The position numbers and the translations under genes were made by a program. A stretch of 10,346 nt of DNA from an uncultured Opitutia bacterium (GTDB taxonomy: Bacteria; Verrucomicrobiota; Verrucomicrobiia; Opitutales; UBA953): contig CALEEU010000354.1 in assembly GCA_937875975.1 (NCBI GenBank), positions 1 to 10,346 of the forward strand, read 5' to 3'. The notes under the pieces are model-generated. The model was not told the DNA's origin. It was given only the letters and a program-made list of their open reading frames with translations, and made no database searches. Shown piece by piece: positions 1 through 6,458 of this stretch. Each line of letters opens with the position of its first letter. Within the stretch, counting starts at the first letter, position 1.

Positions 1-414
1 GCCAGAGACGTTCCAGCCTGCGCCGGCGGTGAGGTATTCGTCGGCGACGCCGTCGCCGTTGCTGTCACGCAGGCGCGTGGTCTCAGTGCGCTGGGTGACG
101 AGCAGGTCCTTGCCATCCCGCAGCAGGCCGAGCGGCTCATGCAGACCGGAGGCGAAGAGCTTGTAGCTGACTTTATTCGGCTTCGAATCGAGGACGCCGT
201 CGAGCACCCAGACTTCGCCCTTGCGGATCGAAAGCGCGAGTTTTCCGTCGGCGGTCCAATCCATCCCGCTGACCTCAAGCGCGAGGCCGTCACCGGGCTT
301 CCAATCCTTGGCGCGCGTATCGGCAGCGGTGCTCGCCGTGAGGATGTCGGCGATATCGTAGGACGCCGCGGAAAGCGAGGCGGCGGCAAGGAGGGCTACA
401 ATCGTGGCTTTCAT
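1..414 (-). CDS. Secreted quinoprotein-type (sorbosone/glucose dehydrogenase-like) beta-propeller dehydrogenase, N-terminal part only
   Basis: Partial gene: the first 138 codons are present and the rest lies beyond the left edge. The start at 414 is set by an ATGA overlap with the stop of the cytochrome gene upstream. Residues 1-17 (MKATIVALLAAASLSAA) form a Sec signal peptide, so the protein acts outside the cytoplasm. The remainder looks like the first blades of a propeller: a tryptophan-rich GMDWTADGKLALS stretch at about 50-62, the GLHEPLGLL motif at 90-98, and an acidic Asp-rich motif LRDSNGDGVADEY at 115-127 resembling a calcium-binding loop. From memory this combination typifies the PVC-group 'putative membrane-bound dehydrogenase' proteins related to PQQ-dependent sugar dehydrogenases. 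The partner cytochrome directly upstream fits as electron acceptor. Substrate and cofactor cannot be read from this fragment, because the C-terminal half, where additional heme domains often occur, is missing. Confidence 0.78.
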   Translation of the reverse strand, partial: MKATIVALLAAASLSAASYDIADILTASTAADTRAKDWKPGDGLALEVSGMDWTADGKLALSIRKGEVWVLDGVLDSKPNKVSYKLFASGLHEPLGLLRDGKDLLVTQRTETTRLRDSNGDGVADEYLTAGAGWNVSG

Positions 415-2522
415 TTCCAGAGGTAGGTAAAGACGCGACGGCCTTGGGCGGAGGATTCCTTCACGTCGACGATCATCCCCGCAGGATGCGTGATCGTCGG
501 GATGAAGTCGGGCGTGGGCGCCCAGGTGACGGTGCGGCGAAGGCCGTTCTCGACGCCTTCGTAGGTCTCTTCGACCTTCACCCCGCCCTGCTCGTTCAGG
601 AACGTGGGGTTGCCCTTGGCATCGAGACGATAGCCAAGGAAGCGGCCAGTGGGCTTAGGCCAGGCGACGACCTCCGTGCCGATGGGCTTCTCAAAGGTCG
701 GGAAGCGCGAGAACCAGGTCAGGTAGGCGTCGAAGAAGCGCCCCTTCCAGGCGAGGCCAGGGCCACCTTTGTCGCCGTCATAGGCGAGGTGCACGCCGGT
801 CGGGAAACCGACGAGGATGGCGCGAACGCCCACCCCGTCGGTGAAGGCACGCTGCACGACGGGTCGTTCCTTCGGTACAATCTCGAACTCGCCGTTGCGA
901 TTCTGCGGGAAGCCCTCGGGCTCTCCATTGGCGCTCTCGGCGAACTTGTAGATCGCGGCGATCTGCTTGTCGGTATCGCCACCGAGGATTTCCTGATTGA
1001 AGGATTTTCCGCCTGGCCAGAAGGACGGCATCAGCGTGCCCGGTCGATAACCGGCGGGATTGATGAGGTACTCGTGCAACCAGCTTTCCTGCAGTCGGGC
1101 GGCGATATTACTCAAGTCAGGCCCTTGGACGCCGAGAGACGGGCGGTCGCCCCAACGGTGGCAGGTGATGCACCCCGCACCACCCTGCGTGCCCAGAAGC
1201 TTGCGCCCAGCGGTGTCGTCGCCGCCTTCGAATTTCAAAGCGGGTCGCGCGTCAGCGACGCCGAGGAGCTTGGCCAGATCTGCGACGGACGCGCCATACT
1301 GCGGCATCTTGGTCTTCAGATAGGGCCGCACGCGGGTCTCGTCTGCCTTGTTGTGGCTCGTGAATAGTTCGGCGGGCTTGGCTTCGACACGCGGGGCAAG
1401 CACCTTGGCCAGCCACTCGGGGCGAAGCTTGCCGCCGATGCCGGTCAGGGGCGGCGGATAGCGACCGGTGTCACCGAGATTATGGTCTCCCTGGAAGTAA
1501 GGCTTACGCGCGGCATCAGGTCCGCCCTTGCCGTCACGTTCATGACAAGCGACGCAGTTGAGGGCGTGCAAAGTGAGGTCGGCAGCAAGTTTAGGCGAAG
1601 CGGACTCATCCTTCTTCGCGAGGAAGAGTTTTAGCGAAGCACGCTGTGCGTCCGAAAGGGCATAGCGGGGGCCACTGACATGGTCAGCATCGAGACAACC
1701 CCCTTCGTTCTTCTTCAGGGCGACGGGCTTCGCCGCGGCATCCTTAGGCAAATCGTGACAGGCGGCACACTGGGCGGCGATGACGGCCTTGCGGCCAGCG
1801 ATCGCGAGATTCTTATCCGCGACGATGGAGACGACGGGCTGATCAATCCGACCATCGCTGCCCTGGAACTCGAGCAAGTAGCCGGCGATATCGATGGAGT
1901 CCTGACGATCCATCACGGTCTTTGGCATGCGCCCGTCCGCACGCACCTTCAGTGGGTCGAGGATGAACGCGCCGAGGCTATCGAGGCTATACTTCGCCTT
2001 GAGGTCGGCGAAGCCGACGCTGCGGTGCGTAAACTCGGAAGCCTTGGGCACGCCTTCAGCCGGGATGAAATCCTTGCCGGGCGCGTGGCAGGCGACGCAC
2101 CCGAGCGTGTTAAACAGTTCGCCGCCGCGGGCGCCGTTCACGTGCATGATCTTCGCCGCGGCTTTGGAGGCCGCCTTCGGCTTCAGCGAGGCGAGATAGT
2201 GTTCGATGGCGACGAGGGTCTTGTCGTCGGCCTTCGCCAACACCTGCGGCATGACTGCGCCAGGGTGGACGGACGCCGGATCGGCGACGAACTTACGGAG
2301 CCACTCGGAGCGGACGCGCTGAGTGACCGTCGCGAGCGCCGGACCGCGCATGGCGGGCAGGCCAGTCTCGCCGCCGTGGCAATTCACGCAACCGAGCTCG
2401 TTGTAAAGCAGCCGGCCGCCTTCGGCCGTCGGTGCCGACGCATGGAAGCGCTCGAAACCGGTGACGAGAGGTTCGGCGCCCAGCGCGGCGGCGCCGAGCA
2501 GGATTACGAGGCGCAGTATCAT
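411..2522 (-). CDS. Secreted pentaheme c-type cytochrome (PVC-type, dehydrogenase-associated)
   Basis: A 703-residue exported protein with five heme-attachment CxxCH motifs: CVNCH 45-49, CVACH 142-146, CAACH 252-256, CVACH 323-327 and CITCH 451-455. Likely distal methionine ligands sit in Met-Pro contexts at about M91, M199, M406 and M498. The third heme domain has no obvious Met-Pro partner. The start was placed at 2522, not the longer 2540, because this ATG overlaps the upstream stop as ATGA and gives a clean signal peptide (MILRLVILLGAAALGA). Residues from about 554 to the end carry no heme motif but match, from memory, a conserved C-terminal domain of PVC cytochromes (AWKGRFFDAYLTW near 591-603 and GYRLDAKGNPTFL near 630-642). 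Its likely role is to take electrons from the adjacent dehydrogenase in the periplasm and pass them towards the respiratory chain. The function is inferred; the heme count is seen directly. Confidence 0.88.
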   Translation of the reverse strand: MILRLVILLGAAALGAEPLVTGFERFHASAPTAEGGRLLYNELGCVNCHGGETGLPAMRGPALATVTQRVRSEWLRKFVADPASVHPGAVMPQVLAKADDKTLVAIEHYLASLKPKAASKAAAKIMHVNGARGGELFNTLGCVACHAPGKDFIPAEGVPKASEFTHRSVGFADLKAKYSLDSLGAFILDPLKVRADGRMPKTVMDRQDSIDIAGYLLEFQGSDGRIDQPVVSIVADKNLAIAGRKAVIAAQCAACHDLPKDAAAKPVALKKNEGGCLDADHVSGPRYALSDAQRASLKLFLAKKDESASPKLAADLTLHALNCVACHERDGKGGPDAARKPYFQGDHNLGDTGRYPPPLTGIGGKLRPEWLAKVLAPRVEAKPAELFTSHNKADETRVRPYLKTKMPQYGASVADLAKLLGVADARPALKFEGGDDTAGRKLLGTQGGAGCITCHRWGDRPSLGVQGPDLSNIAARLQESWLHEYLINPAGYRPGTLMPSFWPGGKSFNQEILGGDTDKQIAAIYKFAESANGEPEGFPQNRNGEFEIVPKERPVVQRAFTDGVGVRAILVGFPTGVHLAYDGDKGGPGLAWKGRFFDAYLTWFSRFPTFEKPIGTEVVAWPKPTGRFLGYRLDAKGNPTFLNEQGGVKVEETYEGVENGLRRTVTWAPTPDFIPTITHPAGMIVDVKESSAQGRRVFTYLWK

Positions 2523-3445
2523 GCCGTCTCGCGGATGCACTTCTCCACGTAGGCGCGAGACTCGTTGATGAGGGCGGTGACTTCAGGGGTCGTCGGCATG
2601 ACCGGGATACCGCGCGGCGTGGGGTGCATGAACAACTCCACCTGACCAGTGAAACGGATATCCCGAAGTGCCTTCACGATGGGGCGGTAGTCGAGCTTAC
2701 CACGACCAGCCATCTGCTGGAGCTCTTCTTCCTTGGAAGCCTTCTTGAAGATGCCGGCGGAGTGTTCCTGGAAATACATGAACGGAAGGTTGCGCGCACC
2801 CAGGTCGCGGAGCAGCGCGGGAATCTGGTCAGCCCACTCATGCAGATGGTGCGGCGCGAAGGCCACGCCGAGTGCAGGGGACTTGTTCAGTTCAGCAAAG
2901 GCACGGATCGAATCGGGGTGGTGCAGCGCCTGGTTCGAGTGGTTCTCAATCGCGATCCGCACGCCCAGCTCTTCGGCCTTGGCGGCGTGGGGCTTCATGT
3001 CTTCGAGGAACTTGGCGACGGACGCCTTGGCGGCGACGCCGGATGGATTCTTCGGTCCGGTGCTGCCGCAGACGACGGTCGTGCCGCCATGCTGCTTCAC
3101 CCAGGCCATCTCGTCCTGAAGCTTGAACGGGCCGAGCGGATAGCGGGTGCTGACGCCCACCTTCACGCCATGCTTCTTAAGCAGAGCCGCAAAGGCCTCG
3201 TCGCCGAGCGCCGCGGCCTGCTCGCGCTGGTCACCGTGCACCTTGCACCAGATATCAATCGACTCGCTGCCGGTCTTGGCGACCTCGGGCAGGATTTCGG
3301 CGAGCGGCGCGTAGCCGTACATCGCAGAGGAGAGCACGTAGCGGAGACGGAAGGACTCCGTTCCCTGCGCCCGGAGGACAGGGGCGGCGGCGACCGCGGC
3401 GGCGGCGAGGCCGGCGGAGCGGAGGAAATCGCGACGGGAAAGCAT
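2519..3445 (-). CDS. Tat-exported sugar phosphate isomerase/epimerase-like protein (xylose-isomerase-type TIM barrel)
   Basis: A 308-residue protein. I chose the start at 3445 over 3490 because it puts a twin-arginine signal at the very N-terminus (SRRDFLR at 3-9, then an Ala-rich hydrophobic stretch ending near AQ 26-27) and avoids a 40-nt overlap with the gene before it. The mature part has features of the AP-endonuclease-2/xylose-isomerase-like TIM-barrel fold: IAIENHSNQ at about 164-172 with candidate metal ligand E167 and H169, GVAFAPHHLHEW at 193-204, FQEH at 225-228, and QVELFMHP at 268-275 with E270 and H274. The strand-end position that often carries an acidic residue followed by Gly-His appears here as APHH. 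Members typically isomerise or epimerise sugars with a divalent metal. Tat export suggests it folds, perhaps with its metal, before reaching the periplasm. It lies 5 nt after the DJ-1-like gene and overlaps the cytochrome gene as ATGA. The substrate is unknown. Confidence 0.8.
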   Translation of the reverse strand: MLSRRDFLRSAGLAAAAVAAAPVLRAQGTESFRLRYVLSSAMYGYAPLAEILPEVAKTGSESIDIWCKVHGDQREQAAALGDEAFAALLKKHGVKVGVSTRYPLGPFKLQDEMAWVKQHGGTTVVCGSTGPKNPSGVAAKASVAKFLEDMKPHAAKAEELGVRIAIENHSNQALHHPDSIRAFAELNKSPALGVAFAPHHLHEWADQIPALLRDLGARNLPFMYFQEHSAGIFKKASKEEELQQMAGRGKLDYRPIVKALRDIRFTGQVELFMHPTPRGIPVMPTTPEVTALINESRAYVEKCIRETA

Positions 3446-3450
3446 GGCGT

Positions 3451-4140
3451 TTATTTCTGGTCGCGCTGGGCTTCGAGCATCTTGATCCACGGGCCGACGA
3501 AGGCGCCGTTGTCATGGAAGGTACGGCCGCTGACCATGTGGCGATCGATGACGACCGGGGCGTTCACGAAGATGCCGCCACAGACCTCGAGGTCGAACTT
3601 GCACTTCGGCACGGTGGCCATGCGGAGGCCCTTCACGATACCGGCACGGGCGGGAATCTCGACGCCGTGGCAGACGCTCATCATCGGCTTCTTATTCTCC
3701 CAGAACCAACGGGTGGCGGCCAGGAGCGCCTCGTCTTCGCGGATATACTCCGGGGCGCGGCCGCCGCTGAAGAAGATACCCGCGTACTCCTCGGGCTTGA
3801 TGTCCCGGAAGGCGATGTCGGAGTTGATGGTGTAGCCCTCCCACTCCTTGGTGATGGTCCAACCTGGCTTCACCTCGTGGAGCACGGTCTGGTAGACGCG
3901 TTTCTCGGGCGTCGCGAAGACCGGCTGGAAACCGGCTTCCTGCAGGCGGTAGACCGGATACATCGTGTCGAGCAGCTCGGTGGCGTCACCGATGACGATG
4001 AGCACCTTCGGCTTCTTCGCGTTCTCGGGCTTGTCGGCGCCCGAGGAGATCGAGGCCTGGTTCTTGTTGTCGATGAGGCCAGCGGCGGAGACCAAGGCGC
4101 AAAGGCCGAGGAGGCCAGCAGTGAGGAGGCGGAGTTTCAT
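3451..4140 (-). CDS. Exported DJ-1/PfpI-family protein
   Basis: A 229-residue protein and first gene of the leftward operon. Residues 1-20 (MKLRLLTAGLLGLCALVSAA) form a signal peptide, followed by a polar linker to about residue 44. The class I glutamine-amidotransferase-like fold of DJ-1/PfpI begins at KPKVLIVIGDATELLD, with the family glutamate at E55. FFSGGRAPEYIRED lies at 123-136, and the nucleophile elbow SVCHG at 155-159 gives Cys157 followed by His158. The Glu/Cys/His set is therefore intact. Two further cysteines, C180 and C187, are spaced so that a disulfide is conceivable in an oxidising compartment. Family members include glyoxalase-III-type hydratases, deglycase-like proteins, chaperones and amidases, and the sequence does not decide among them. 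Export is unusual for the family. Co-transcription with oxidation genes suggests a role handling reactive carbonyl products, but that is speculative. No Shine-Dalgarno is visible, and the predicted leader is very short. Confidence 0.82.
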   Translation of the reverse strand: MKLRLLTAGLLGLCALVSAAGLIDNKNQASISSGADKPENAKKPKVLIVIGDATELLDTMYPVYRLQEAGFQPVFATPEKRVYQTVLHEVKPGWTITKEWEGYTINSDIAFRDIKPEEYAGIFFSGGRAPEYIREDEALLAATRWFWENKKPMMSVCHGVEIPARAGIVKGLRMATVPKCKFDLEVCGGIFVNAPVVIDRHMVSGRTFHDNGAFVGPWIKMLEAQRDQK

Positions 4141-4146
4141 GGGGGT

Positions 4147-4162
4147 AAGGAACTATATCCTT
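4147..4162. repeat. Inverted repeat AAGGA-N6-TCCTT, candidate operator
   Basis: The arms AAGGA (4147-4151) and TCCTT (4158-4162) are perfect 5-bp complements around a 6-nt centre, ACTATA, which is exactly the minus-strand -10 candidate (TATAGT). A dyad placed over a -10 box could be a repressor site. The short arms mean it could also arise by chance. Confidence 0.3.
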
Positions 4163-4180
4163 TCTTGCCCGAAAAGTCAT
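4152..4180 (-). promoter_or_regulatory. Candidate promoter for the leftward export operon
   Basis: Read on the minus strand, ATGACT (4180-4175) is followed after exactly 17 nt by TATAGT (4157-4152), matching the -35 and -10 consensus at 4 and 5 of 6 positions. The implied start point near 4145 is only about 5 nt before the ATG at 4140, so the message would be nearly leaderless. This agrees with the lack of any Shine-Dalgarno there. The -35 element lies inside the spacer of the opposing promoter candidate. Confidence 0.38.
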
Positions 4181-4192
4181 TACAGGTATGAT
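4165..4192 (+). promoter_or_regulatory. Candidate sigma-70 promoter for the XylR-type regulator
   Basis: TTGCCC (4165-4170) and TATGAT (4187-4192) are separated by 16 nt, matching the TTGACA/TATAAT consensus at 4 and 5 of 6 positions. Transcription would begin near 4199-4200, leaving a leader of about 24 nt before the ATG at 4224. This is a pattern match by eye only. Confidence 0.4.
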
Positions 4193-4223
4193 GCACTAAA
4201 AGTAAGGTTTCTGGTCAAAGCCC

Positions 4224-5387
4224 ATGCCCTCCCCCGCCCATCGCCGCGCCCCGCGGGTCGCCCTGCTCATCGAGACTACCCGCAGCTACACGCGTGAGCT
4301 GCTGGCCGGGGTCCGGAGCTACGTCGCAGCCCACGGGCCTTGGTCGACCTACCTCGAGCTCCGTGCCCTCGACTCCTCTCCGCCGACCTGGCTGAAGGAT
4401 TGGGACGGCGACGGGATCCTGACCCGCACATTTAGCGCCGAGACCTCCAAGTTGGTCGCCGCGACGGGGCTCCCGGCCGTTGAACTCCGCTCCACCCACT
4501 TTGCCGGCGGGCGACCGTTCGTGGGCTGCGATAATGAGGACATCGGCCGCATGGTGGCCGAACACCTCTACGAGCGTGGCTTCCGGCACTTCGCCGCCTA
4601 CAGCCAACGCAACGAGGAGTTCTTCGTCGAGCGGGTAGACAATTTCAAGAAGGTCGTCCGCGCCTACGGACATCGCTGCCTCGAACTTCCCGAAGACCAT
4701 CCCGAACGCGTCCCGGACTGGGAGCAGAGCCAGTCCCGCCTCATTCAATGGATCGCGCAGTTGCCCAAGCCCGTTGGCATCTTCGCGACGACGGATCAAC
4801 TCGGCGTCCGCCTGCTCGAGGCCTGCCAGACGGCGGGCGTCGCGGTACCAGAGGAAGTCGCCGTCGTCGGCGCCGAAAACGAGGAGACGCTGTGCAGCTT
4901 CACCACCCCGCCCCTTTCGAGCGTCCGCTTCGACGGACAGGCGGTCGGTTTCGCCGCCGCTGAACTGCTCGACCGCTTGATGCAGGGTAAGTCCTCCCGG
5001 ACGAAGCCAATCCTGCTGGCGCCAAAGGGCATCGAGGTCCGCGGTTCCTCCGGCGAACTGGTCATCCGCGATCGGCTCGTCGCGCGCGCGGTCGCGCTCA
5101 TCCGCGAAGGCGCCACGCGCGGGCTCGACGTCAACGAACTCGCCACAAAGCTGGGCGCCTCGCGCAGCACGCTCGACCGACGGATGAAGACGGTGCTCAA
5201 GCGCTCACCGAAGGACGAGATTCTCCGCGTGCGCTTCCGCGAGGTGGAGCGCCTCCTCCGCGAGACCAACCTCACCATCGACCTGATCGCCGAGCAGACG
5301 GGCTTCACGCATAGCCACTACCTGCAAGCGACCTTCAAGGCCCGCTATAAACAGACGCCGGGGAAGTTCCGCCGCGCGAAAGCCTAA
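4224..5387 (+). CDS. XylR-family sugar-responsive transcriptional regulator (periplasmic-binding-like sensor plus AraC-type HTH)
   Basis: A 387-residue cytoplasmic regulator. Residues about 10-275 form a LacI/ribose-binding-protein-like ligand domain: RVALLIETTRSYTRELLAGV opens it at 11-30, the subdomain stretch GIFATTDQLGVRLLEAC lies at 185-201, and the typical PEEVAVVGAENEE follows at 209-221. The C-terminal AraC-type domain has two helix-turn-helix units. The first is at about 302-322 (VNELATKLGASRSTLDRRMK) and the second at about 351-383, where AEQTGFTHSHYLQATFK matches the family's conserved second-HTH pattern. This domain order is that of E. coli XylR, which binds D-xylose. The ligand here is unknown and may be another sugar. 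The gene diverges from the four-gene export operon across 83 bp, so it probably regulates that operon and itself. There is no Shine-Dalgarno before the ATG at 4224. Confidence 0.9.
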   Translation: MPSPAHRRAPRVALLIETTRSYTRELLAGVRSYVAAHGPWSTYLELRALDSSPPTWLKDWDGDGILTRTFSAETSKLVAATGLPAVELRSTHFAGGRPFVGCDNEDIGRMVAEHLYERGFRHFAAYSQRNEEFFVERVDNFKKVVRAYGHRCLELPEDHPERVPDWEQSQSRLIQWIAQLPKPVGIFATTDQLGVRLLEACQTAGVAVPEEVAVVGAENEETLCSFTTPPLSSVRFDGQAVGFAAAELLDRLMQGKSSRTKPILLAPKGIEVRGSSGELVIRDRLVARAVALIREGATRGLDVNELATKLGASRSTLDRRMKTVLKRSPKDEILRVRFREVERLLRETNLTIDLIAEQTGFTHSHYLQATFKARYKQTPGKFRRAKA

Positions 5388-6458
5388 TCAGCGATTCAGC
5401 CCGACGACGTCCTCGGGCTCGGCCCAGGCGGTGACGGTGGCCTTCGAGCCCACCCGCTGACGCGGATTAGCCTCGGAGACCTTGAGGACCACGCCCTCCT
5501 TCGTCTTGAAATCGTGAAGGGAGACATCGCCCTGGAAGAGCGAGGCAACGATCGAGCCGGCAAAGGCATTCTCTTCCGGTGCCATGAAGTCGAGCTTCAG
5601 GCACTCGGGCCGAACACAGACGACAATCTTCGCGCCGGGGGCTGGGGCGCTTTCGGGCGTCGCGAGGGCGCCGCGCACCTCGCCCACCGCGGTCTCGGCG
5701 ACGAACTCACCCGCGCCGACGTGGACGACCTTGCCCGGGATGAGGTTCGCAGAACCAAGAAATGTCGCGATCCAGCTGTCCGCCGGACGGCGATAGAGGT
5801 CGATGGGGACGCCGGCCTGGACGATGCGCCCTTCGTGCATGATCGCGAGGCGGTCCGCCATCGCGAAGGCATCCTTCTGGTCATGCAGCACACAGAGCAC
5901 CGTGACACCGGTCGCACGCACGAGTTTACGGATGACCTCGCGGACCTCGAGGCGCGAAGCGGCGTCGAGATTGCTCAGCGGCTCATCGAGCAGCAGTAGC
6001 TTCGGGCGTAGCGCCAGCACACGGGCGAGGGCAACGCGCTGTTGCTGGCCGCCGGAGAGTTCCTGCGGGCGACGTGCGGCCCAGGATTCAGCACCGACGA
6101 GCTTCAGCGCTTCGAGGGCACGCGTCTTGATCTCGGCGGCGGTGAGTTTTTCGGCATCGAGCGAGAACGCGGCATTCTCGAGGACGGAGAGATGCGGGAA
6201 GAGCGCGTAGTTCTGGTGGACAAAACCGAAGCCGCGCTCGGCGGACTCGGCGAAGGTGATATCCCGATTGTCCAGCAACACCGTGCCCCCTTGAGATTCG
6301 ATCTGGCCGGCAAGCACCTTAAGCAAGGTCGTCTTACCGCTGCCTGATGGACCCAGCAGGCAGCAGAGCGTGCCCGTCTCCACGACGAGGTCGACCCCCG
6401 CGAGGACGGGCGTCGTGCCGAGCTGGCGGCGCAGGCCGGTGAGGCGGAGGGTGGGCAC
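5388..6458 (-). CDS. ABC transporter ATP-binding protein (PotA/FbpC/MalK-like, with TOBE domain)
   Basis: A 356-residue ATPase with all standard motifs: Walker A GPSGSGKTT at 36-44, Q-loop Gln82 in HQNYALFPHL, signature LSGGQQQR at 134-141, Walker B LLLLDEP at 154-160, and switch histidine H192 in LHDQKDA. The segment from about 278 (VCVRPECLKL) to the end is a TOBE-like regulatory domain, as in importers of polyamines, ferric iron or sugars, so an import role is likely. The start is GTG at 6458: an in-frame TAG lies three codons upstream, ruling out anything longer, and translation from GTG gives the usual family N-terminus. An ATG with a strong ribosome-binding site at 6475 is out of frame. 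No permease or binding protein is adjacent: downstream is the convergent regulator and upstream the divergent clpP. Partner and substrate cannot be assigned. Confidence 0.9.
   Translation of the reverse strand: MPTLRLTGLRRQLGTTPVLAGVDLVVETGTLCCLLGPSGSGKTTLLKVLAGQIESQGGTVLLDNRDITFAESAERGFGFVHQNYALFPHLSVLENAAFSLDAEKLTAAEIKTRALEALKLVGAESWAARRPQELSGGQQQRVALARVLALRPKLLLLDEPLSNLDAASRLEVREVIRKLVRATGVTVLCVLHDQKDAFAMADRLAIMHEGRIVQAGVPIDLYRRPADSWIATFLGSANLIPGKVVHVGAGEFVAETAVGEVRGALATPESAPAPGAKIVVCVRPECLKLDFMAPEENAFAGSIVASLFQGDVSLHDFKTKEGVVLKVSEANPRQRVGSKATVTAWAEPEDVVGLNR
5398..5419. terminator. Possible hairpin terminator after the XylR-type regulator
   Basis: AGCCCGA (5398-5404) and TCGGGCT (5413-5419) form a perfect 7-bp GC-rich stem with an 8-nt loop, beginning 10 nt after the regulator's TAA. 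No T-run follows, and the hairpin lies inside the 3' end of the convergent ABC gene, so it may simply be coding sequence. Confidence 0.25.

Larger units (their letters stand above)
4141..4223. promoter_or_regulatory. Divergent intergenic control region between the export operon and the XylR-type regulator
   Basis: This 83-bp gap is visibly richer in A and T than its GC-rich surroundings and must serve both the leftward operon and the rightward regulator. Promoter-like elements for both directions overlap within it (listed separately), so binding of one protein could affect both transcripts. It lies between a XylR-type regulator and the genes such a regulator would be expected to control. No riboswitch-like structure or terminator is evident. 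Confidence 0.6.

Noticed and set aside
411..2540. Longer start (2540) for the cytochrome gene
   Set aside because: It adds six polar residues before the signal peptide. The start at 2522 forms an ATGA overlap, the same arrangement seen at 411-414.
1680..2552. A 290-codon plus-strand open frame opposite the cytochrome gene
   Set aside because: It is antisense to five well-formed heme motifs, with no recognisable family or plausible start context.
2519..3490. Longer start (3490) for the isomerase-like gene
   Set aside because: It would add 15 residues before the twin-arginine motif and overlap the preceding gene by 40 nt. The start at 3445 gives a compact Tat signal.
2624..3835. A 403-codon plus-strand open frame opposite the isomerase and DJ-1-like genes
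   Set aside because: Its translation shows no recognisable domain and it lies antisense to two genes with clear motifs and signal peptides. Long antisense frames are expected in GC-rich coding DNA.
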